Part shown: positions 59,097-64,000 of the stretch, one piece after another
Layout: every line of letters begins with the position of its first letter
Numbering within the stretch: the first letter of the stretch is position 1
NCBI GenBank assembly: GCA_021740105.1
Contig: JAIPAM010000003.1
Span: forward strand, 62,001 to 126,000
DNA from: Flavobacterium sp.
GTDB lineage: Bacteria; Bacteroidota; Bacteroidia; Flavobacteriales; Flavobacteriaceae
DNA length: 64,000 nt
Direction: 5' to 3'
Program-made: the position numbers and the translations under genes
Notes under the pieces: model-generated
Seen by the model: the letters and a program-made list of their open reading frames with translations, nothing else
Database searches by the model: none
What the model was told of the DNA's origin: nothing

Positions 59097-60959
59097 ATGT
59101 CAGAACAAAATCAATATACCGAAGACAATATACGCTCCCTCGATTGGAAAGAACACATCCGAATGCGACCAGGAATGTATATTGGAAAATTAGGCGATGG
59201 CTCCTCCCCTGACGATGGTATTTACATTCTTTTAAAAGAAGTTCTAGACAACTGTATCGATGAATTTGTAATGGGAGCTGGCAAAACCATTGAAGTTACC
59301 ATAAAAGATAAAACCGTTACCGTTCGCGATTATGGTCGTGGAATTCCTTTAGGAAAAGTGGTGGATGTTGTTTCTAAAATGAATACTGGAGGTAAATACG
59401 ACTCGCTGGCCTTTAAAAAATCGGTAGGTTTAAATGGAGTTGGAACTAAGGCGGTAAATGCGCTTTCTAATTATTTCCGTGTAGAATCTGTTCGTGACGA
59501 CAAACAAAAAGCGGCTGAATTTTCTGAAGGAAACCTAGTTCTAGAAGAAGATATTATTGAAACCACTAAGAGGAAAGGAACCAAAGTAACCTTTACTCCT
59601 GATGAAGCCATATTTAAAAATTACAAGTTTAGAATTGAATATGTAATTAAAATGGTTAAAAACTACTGTTACCTAAACAACGGTTTGATCATTTTATTCA
59701 ATGGTGAAAAATACTATTCTGAAAATGGTCTAAAAGATTTATTAGAAGAAACCATTCACGCCGATGATTTAGAATATCCAATCGTTCACTTAAAAGGTGA
59801 CGATATCGAAATTGCGCTAACTCACAGTAAAACACAATATAGCGAAGAATACCACTCTTTTGTAAACGGTCAAAACACCACTCAAGGAGGAACGCACTTA
59901 GCGGCCTACAGAGAAGCAATTGTAAAAACTATCAGGGAGTTTTACAATAAAGGTTTTGAAGCTTCCGACGTTCGAAAATCTATCGTAACAGCTATCAGTA
60001 TAAAAGTAATGGAACCGGTTTTTGAATCTCAAACAAAAACTAAATTGGGTTCTACCGATATGGGTTCAGATCCAGGAATGCCGTCGGTTCGAACTTTTGT
60101 AAATGATTTTGTGAAAACTAATTTGGATAATTATTTACATAAAAATCCAACAACTGCCGATGCTTTATTGCGCAAAATTCTTCAAGCGGAACGCGAACGT
60201 AAAGAGCTTTCAGGAATTAGAAAATTAGCCACCGATAGAGCTAAAAAAGCCAATCTTCATAATAAAAAATTAAGAGATTGCAGAGTGCACCTTCAAGATA
60301 CCAAAAATCCTAGAAGCCTAGAAAGTACGCTTTTTATCACCGAGGGAGATTCCGCTTCAGGATCAATTACAAAGTCTAGAGATGTGAATACCCAAGCTGT
60401 ATTTAGTTTACGTGGTAAGCCCTTGAATTCGTATGGAATGACGAAGAAAATCGTATACGAAAATGAAGAATTCAACTTGCTTCAAGCCGCATTGGATATC
60501 GAAGATGGATTAGAGCGTTTGCGTTATAACAATATTGTAATTGCGACCGATGCCGATGTTGACGGGATGCACATCCGGTTATTATTAATTACCTTTTTTC
60601 TACAATTCTTTCCTGAGTTAATAAAAGAAGGGCATTTGTATATTTTACAAACTCCTCTTTTTAGAGTTAGAAATAAGAAAGAAACCATCTATTGCTATTC
60701 TGACGAAGAGCGTAAAGACGCCATTGAGAAATTAAAACCAAAACCTGAAATCACTCGATTTAAAGGATTAGGAGAAATTTCTCCTGATGAGTTCAAAAAT
60801 TTTATTGGAGAATCCATTCGATTGGATCCAATTATGATGGATAAAAATACTTCAATCGAGCAATTATTATCATTCTATATGGGTAAAAATACCCCAGACC
60901 GCCAAGATTTTATTATTAAAAACTTGAAAGTCGATTTAGATGTTGTTGAAAATGCCTAA
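59097..60959 (+). CDS. parE: DNA topoisomerase IV subunit B
   Basis: A 620-residue type IIA topoisomerase B subunit. The GHKL ATPase has RMRPGMYIG near residues 22-30, [13 protein letters not shown] near 45-57, DYGRGIP near 81-87 and [14 protein letters not shown] near 113-126. The TOPRIM part has EGDSASGS (near 417-424) and [10 protein letters not shown] (near 484-493). It drives ATP use in chromosome decatenation. It is shorter than GyrB. The gyrase/topo IV name rests on gene order with parC and on the acidic tail of that partner. Confidence 0.9.
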   Translation: MSEQNQYTEDNIRSLDWKEHIRMRPGMYIGKLGDGSSPDDGIYILLKEVLDNCIDEFVMGAGKTIEVTIKDKTVTVRDYGRGIPLGKVVDVVSKMNTGGKYDSLAFKKSVGLNGVGTKAVNALSNYFRVESVRDDKQKAAEFSEGNLVLEEDIIETTKRKGTKVTFTPDEAIFKNYKFRIEYVIKMVKNYCYLNNGLIILFNGEKYYSENGLKDLLEETIHADDLEYPIVHLKGDDIEIALTHSKTQYSEEYHSFVNGQNTTQGGTHLAAYREAIVKTIREFYNKGFEASDVRKSIVTAISIKVMEPVFESQTKTKLGSTDMGSDPGMPSVRTFVNDFVKTNLDNYLHKNPTTADALLRKILQAERERKELSGIRKLATDRAKKANLHNKKLRDCRVHLQDTKNPRSLESTLFITEGDSASGSITKSRDVNTQAVFSLRGKPLNSYGMTKKIVYENEEFNLLQAALDIEDGLERLRYNNIVIATDADVDGMHIRLLLITFFLQFFPELIKEGHLYILQTPLFRVRNKKETIYCYSDEERKDAIEKLKPKPEITRFKGLGEISPDEFKNFIGESIRLDPIMMDKNTSIEQLLSFYMGKNTPDRQDFIIKNLKVDLDVVENA

Positions 60960-60968
60960 AAAATAAAT

Positions 60969-61154
60969 ATGAAAAATAGAAGTAGTTATTTAATTATTAT
61001 TTTGGTATTTTTAATTGGTTTCTTCGGTACCACTTTCATTATGAAAAATAATGATCATATAGAATGTGAAACTGTAGTGAGAAAATATAAAAATAACGAT
61101 GGAGACATTGTAACTAAAACAGAGCATGTTTGCAAAGAAAAATATTCATTTTAA
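60969..61154 (+). CDS. small single-pass membrane protein between parE and parC
   Basis: A 61-residue protein with one N-terminal helix (about residues 6-25) and a polar tail. Two cysteines in the tail, near residues 33 and 55, lie in CETVVRKYKN and HVCKEKYSF and could form a disulfide if the tail is outside. No family was recognised. It begins 9 nt after parE and ends 36 nt before parC, on the same strand, so it is probably in the operon. Its presence between topoisomerase genes is unexplained. Confidence 0.65.
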   Translation: MKNRSSYLIIILVFLIGFFGTTFIMKNNDHIECETVVRKYKNNDGDIVTKTEHVCKEKYSF

Positions 61155-61190
61155 AATAATTAATAATTAGTATTCTATAGAATATAATTG

Positions 61191-63911
61191 ATGAAAGACG
61201 AAGACGAAGATACTATTATCCCAAATGAAGATGAATTTAACGAAGAGTTAAAGGAATCAACTATGGAAGAAGGATTTGAAGACATAAAATCTTCAGAAGG
61301 AAAGCATTTTTATGAAAATGAAGAAGATGCCAATGATACCATTACCAAAGTTACAGGAATGTACAAAGATTGGTTTTTGGATTATGCTTCCTATGTAATT
61401 TTAGAACGAGCTGTTCCTGCCATAGAAGATGGTTTTAAACCAGTTCAACGTCGTATTATGCACTCATTGAAAGAGTTAGACGACGGCAGATACAATAAAG
61501 TTGCTAATGTTGTGGGGCACACCATGCAATACCATCCTCACGGTGATCAAAGTATTGCCGATGCCATGGTACAAATAGGTCAAAGAGAATTATTGATCGA
61601 TTGTCAAGGAAACTGGGGAAATATTCTTACTGGCGATAGCGCTGCTGCATCTAGATATATCGAGGCACGTTTGTCAAAATTTGCCTTAGAAGTTTTATAT
61701 TCACCAAAAATTACTGATTGGGGAGTTTCCTATGATGGTCGTCGTGCAGAACCGAATAATCTTCCTGTAAAATTCCCACTTTTACTAGCTTCAGGAGCCG
61801 AAGGAATTGCGGTGGGATTATCTACAAAAGTTCTTCCACACAATTTTAATGAATTAATTGACGCCTCAATAAAAATATTAAAAGGAAAACCTTTTACGAT
61901 TTATCCTGATTTTCAAACTGCTGGTATTGCAGATATTACGAATTATAATGACGGATTGCGTGGAGGAAGAGTTCGTGTTCGTGCCAAAATTAGTCAATTA
62001 GACAAAAATACTTTGGTGATTACCCAAATTCCATTTTCTACCAATACTACCACTCTAATTGATAGTATTTTGAAAGCCAATGAAAAAGGGAAAATCAAAA
62101 TCAAGAAAATTGAAGACAATACCGCTGCAGAAGTTGAAATCTTAATTCATTTATTCCCAGGTGTTTCTCCAGATAAAACAATAGATGCTTTATTCGCATT
62201 CACCGCTTGTGAAACTTCTGTTTCTCCACTAGGTTGTGTAATTGAAGACAACAGTCCATTGTTTATTGGTGTTTCGGATATGCTTAAAATTTCTACCAAT
62301 AGAACGGTTGGTTTATTAAAAAGTGAATTGGAAATTCAATTAAGCGAATTAGAAGAGCAATGGCATTTTGCTTCTTTAGAGCGTATTTTTATCGAGCAAA
62401 AAGTGTATCGTTTAATTGAAGAGGAAGATACTAAAGAAGGTGTAATTGCTGCCATTGATAAAGGTTTGAAACCTCACATCAAACACTTAAAGCGTGCAAT
62501 TACAGAAGATGATATTTTGCGCTTAACAGAAATTCGAATCATGAGAATTTCAAAATTTGATAGCAACAAAGCCCAAGACAAAATTGAAGCTTTGGAAGGG
62601 GATATCGAACAAGTAAAATTCGATTTAGAAAACCTAATCGATTTTGCTATTGCTTATTTCACACGATTAAAAGAGAAATACGGAAAAGGTCGTGAACGTC
62701 AAACCGAGCTAAGAATCTTTGATGATATTGAAGCTACAAAAGTAGTTTTAAGAAACACCAAATTATATGTAAATAGAGAAGAAGGATTTGTAGGAACAAG
62801 TCTTAAAAAAGACGAGTACGTTACCGATTGCTCTGACATTGATGATATAATTGTTTTTCTACAAGATGGAAAAATGATGGTAACCAAAGTAGATTCTAAA
62901 ACATTTGTAGGTAAAGACATTATTCATATTGCCATATTTGACCGAAGCGATAAACGCACCATTTATAATATGATTTATCGTGATGGAAAAAATGGTCCTT
63001 CATACATTAAACGTTTCAATGTTTCTGGTGTAACTCGTGACAAACCTTACGATTTAACGAATGAAAAACCAGGTTCACAAGTACTCTATTTCTCTTGTAA
63101 TCCGAATGGTGAAGCCGAAGTAATAACTATATTACTTCGTCAAGTGGGAAGTATTAAAAAATTAAAATTCGATATCGATTTTGCTAATCTGGCGATTAAA
63201 GGAAGAACTTCTAAAGGAAATATTGTTACTAAATATCCTATTAAAAAAATCGAACTTAAGGAAAAAGGAATCTCCACTTTATTACCAAGAAAAATTTGGT
63301 TTGACGATACCGTTCAAAGATTAAATGTTGATGCTCGTGGAGAATTGTTAGGTGAATTTAGACCTAATGATAAAATTTTAATTATCCAGCAATCTGGTAA
63401 ATTAAAAGTCGTTACTCCAGAATTAACTACGCATTTCGATGAAGACATGGTGGTATTGGAAAAATGGATACCTAAAAAACCAATTTCAGCTATTTATTAT
63501 GATGGTGAAAAGGAACGTTATTTTGTAAAACGTTTTTTAGTAGAAGTTGAAAATAAAGAAGAAACATTTATTACTGAACATCCAAATTCTCAATTAGAAA
63601 TTGTTTCTACCGATTATCGACCTGTTGCTGAATTGATTTTTAATAAAATTAAAGGGATTCAAAAAGACAATTTAAATGTTGATATTGAAGCCTTTATAGC
63701 GGTTAAAGGATTTAAGGCTTTGGGTAATCAATTGACTACAGACAAAGTAAAACAAGTAAATCTTTTAGAACCGTTACCATTTAAAATTCCTGAAGAAGTA
63801 GTTCCTGAAGAAATAGAAGTTGAAGGAGATGAGGTTGAAAATAGTGAAACCAATGAATATGACGATTCAGATATTCAATTAGACGAAGACGGTCAAATAA
63901 CATTATTTTAA
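61191..63911 (+). CDS. parC: DNA topoisomerase IV subunit A
   Basis: A 906-residue type IIA topoisomerase A subunit. The first 45 residues are strongly acidic (DEDEDT, EDEFNEELKE). The breakage-reunion domain has ERAVPAIEDGFKPVQRRI, then YHPHGDQSIADAMV, and the catalytic tyrosine in ASRYIEAR at Tyr156. A C-terminal pinwheel domain follows (about residues 540-840), with no clear GyrA box, which favours topo IV. The tail is again acidic. I use the ATG at 61191 rather than the TTG directly before it. It acts with ParE to unlink daughter chromosomes. Confidence 0.9.
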   Translation: MKDEDEDTIIPNEDEFNEELKESTMEEGFEDIKSSEGKHFYENEEDANDTITKVTGMYKDWFLDYASYVILERAVPAIEDGFKPVQRRIMHSLKELDDGRYNKVANVVGHTMQYHPHGDQSIADAMVQIGQRELLIDCQGNWGNILTGDSAAASRYIEARLSKFALEVLYSPKITDWGVSYDGRRAEPNNLPVKFPLLLASGAEGIAVGLSTKVLPHNFNELIDASIKILKGKPFTIYPDFQTAGIADITNYNDGLRGGRVRVRAKISQLDKNTLVITQIPFSTNTTTLIDSILKANEKGKIKIKKIEDNTAAEVEILIHLFPGVSPDKTIDALFAFTACETSVSPLGCVIEDNSPLFIGVSDMLKISTNRTVGLLKSELEIQLSELEEQWHFASLERIFIEQKVYRLIEEEDTKEGVIAAIDKGLKPHIKHLKRAITEDDILRLTEIRIMRISKFDSNKAQDKIEALEGDIEQVKFDLENLIDFAIAYFTRLKEKYGKGRERQTELRIFDDIEATKVVLRNTKLYVNREEGFVGTSLKKDEYVTDCSDIDDIIVFLQDGKMMVTKVDSKTFVGKDIIHIAIFDRSDKRTIYNMIYRDGKNGPSYIKRFNVSGVTRDKPYDLTNEKPGSQVLYFSCNPNGEAEVITILLRQVGSIKKLKFDIDFANLAIKGRTSKGNIVTKYPIKKIELKEKGISTLLPRKIWFDDTVQRLNVDARGELLGEFRPNDKILIIQQSGKLKVVTPELTTHFDEDMVVLEKWIPKKPISAIYYDGEKERYFVKRFLVEVENKEETFITEHPNSQLEIVSTDYRPVAELIFNKIKGIQKDNLNVDIEAFIAVKGFKALGNQLTTDKVKQVNLLEPLPFKIPEEVVPEEIEVEGDEVENSETNEYDDSDIQLDEDGQITLF

Positions 63912-63956
63912 ATCTGTAGAAGAGCTAAATTTAACAAAAAACGCATTACTAATTAT

Positions 63957-63987
63957 TTTGCAAAATGGTCTTTTTAAAGTAATTTTG
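63957..63987 (+). promoter_or_regulatory. promoter reading out of the window (TTTG-N19-TAATTTTG)
   Basis: TTTG (63957-63960), exactly 19 nt, then TAATTTTG (63980-63987), a perfect consensus match. It should drive a gene just beyond the right edge. Confidence 0.75.
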
Positions 63988-64000
63988 CACAACACAACAA

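Overview
This is a low-GC chromosomal window from a bacterium of the Bacteroidota, most probably Flavobacterium or a close relative in the Flavobacteriaceae. The evidence is: the housekeeping proteins; many small families typical of this group (DUF6495, DUF6452, DUF6048, DUF6095, DUF6787, DUF4252); start codons without clear Shine-Dalgarno sequences; and repeated promoters of the Bacteroidota form TTTG - about 19 nt - TAnnTTTG. The genus is inferred from gene content and not proven.

Layout. 1-9600: mostly leftward genes: the 5' end of ligA, two small proteins, the ribosomal operon rpsF-rpsR-rplI, a TonB-dependent receptor, priA, a DUF2147 protein, a YihY/BrkB membrane protein, then a phosphoribosyltransferase facing aroK. 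9675-10464: two identical tRNA-Lys genes and a tRNA-Leu, followed by a 98-bp tandem repeat. 10465-14759: two adjacent exported amidohydrolase-family proteins. 14976-18681: a carotenoid cluster led by a CarH/LitR-type B12-binding MerR regulator, then crtI, crtB and a crtZ split by a frameshift in an A10 run. 18730-20756: an ECF sigma factor, an anti-sigma-like protein and two DUF4252 proteins. 20862-25413: vitamin B12 uptake, with btuB behind a cobalamin riboswitch and btuF-btuC divergent from it. 25414-33990: trmH, purB, dbpA, a NUDIX protein, pyrE, a SRPBCC protein, birA, rsfS and ftsH. 34103-38482: a rightward run with a LUD protein, cdsA, psd, an acyl-CoA-binding protein, a lipoprotein superoxide dismutase, and the DUF6452/DUF6048 pair. 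38483-50689: RNA and small-molecule methyltransferases, a ZIP transporter, murQ, TerC, a lipoprotein msrA, a lolD-type ATPase, rlmD, a PLP aminotransferase and a DUF1573 protein. 50814-64000: valS, serC-serA, acyl-CoA reductase opposite a ferredoxin, ychF, and parE-parC.

How the genes work together. The most interesting stretch is 14.9-25.4 kb. A regulator that retains the adenosylcobalamin-binding residues of light-sensing CarH sits directly before carotenoid genes, and the B12 uptake genes with their own riboswitch follow about 2 kb after that cluster. This suggests that pigment control and cofactor supply are linked through B12, which is inference. The crtZ lesion would switch between beta-carotene-type and hydroxylated (zeaxanthin-type) pigment if the A tract varies or slips.

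No insertion sequence, prophage, CRISPR array or other large mobile element was seen. Most of the window is core genome. The unexplained structure is in intergenic DNA: the tandem repeat after the tRNAs, a two-copy dispersed hairpin element, a possible rplI leader structure, an expanded riboswitch arm, and tightly interlocked promoter boxes.
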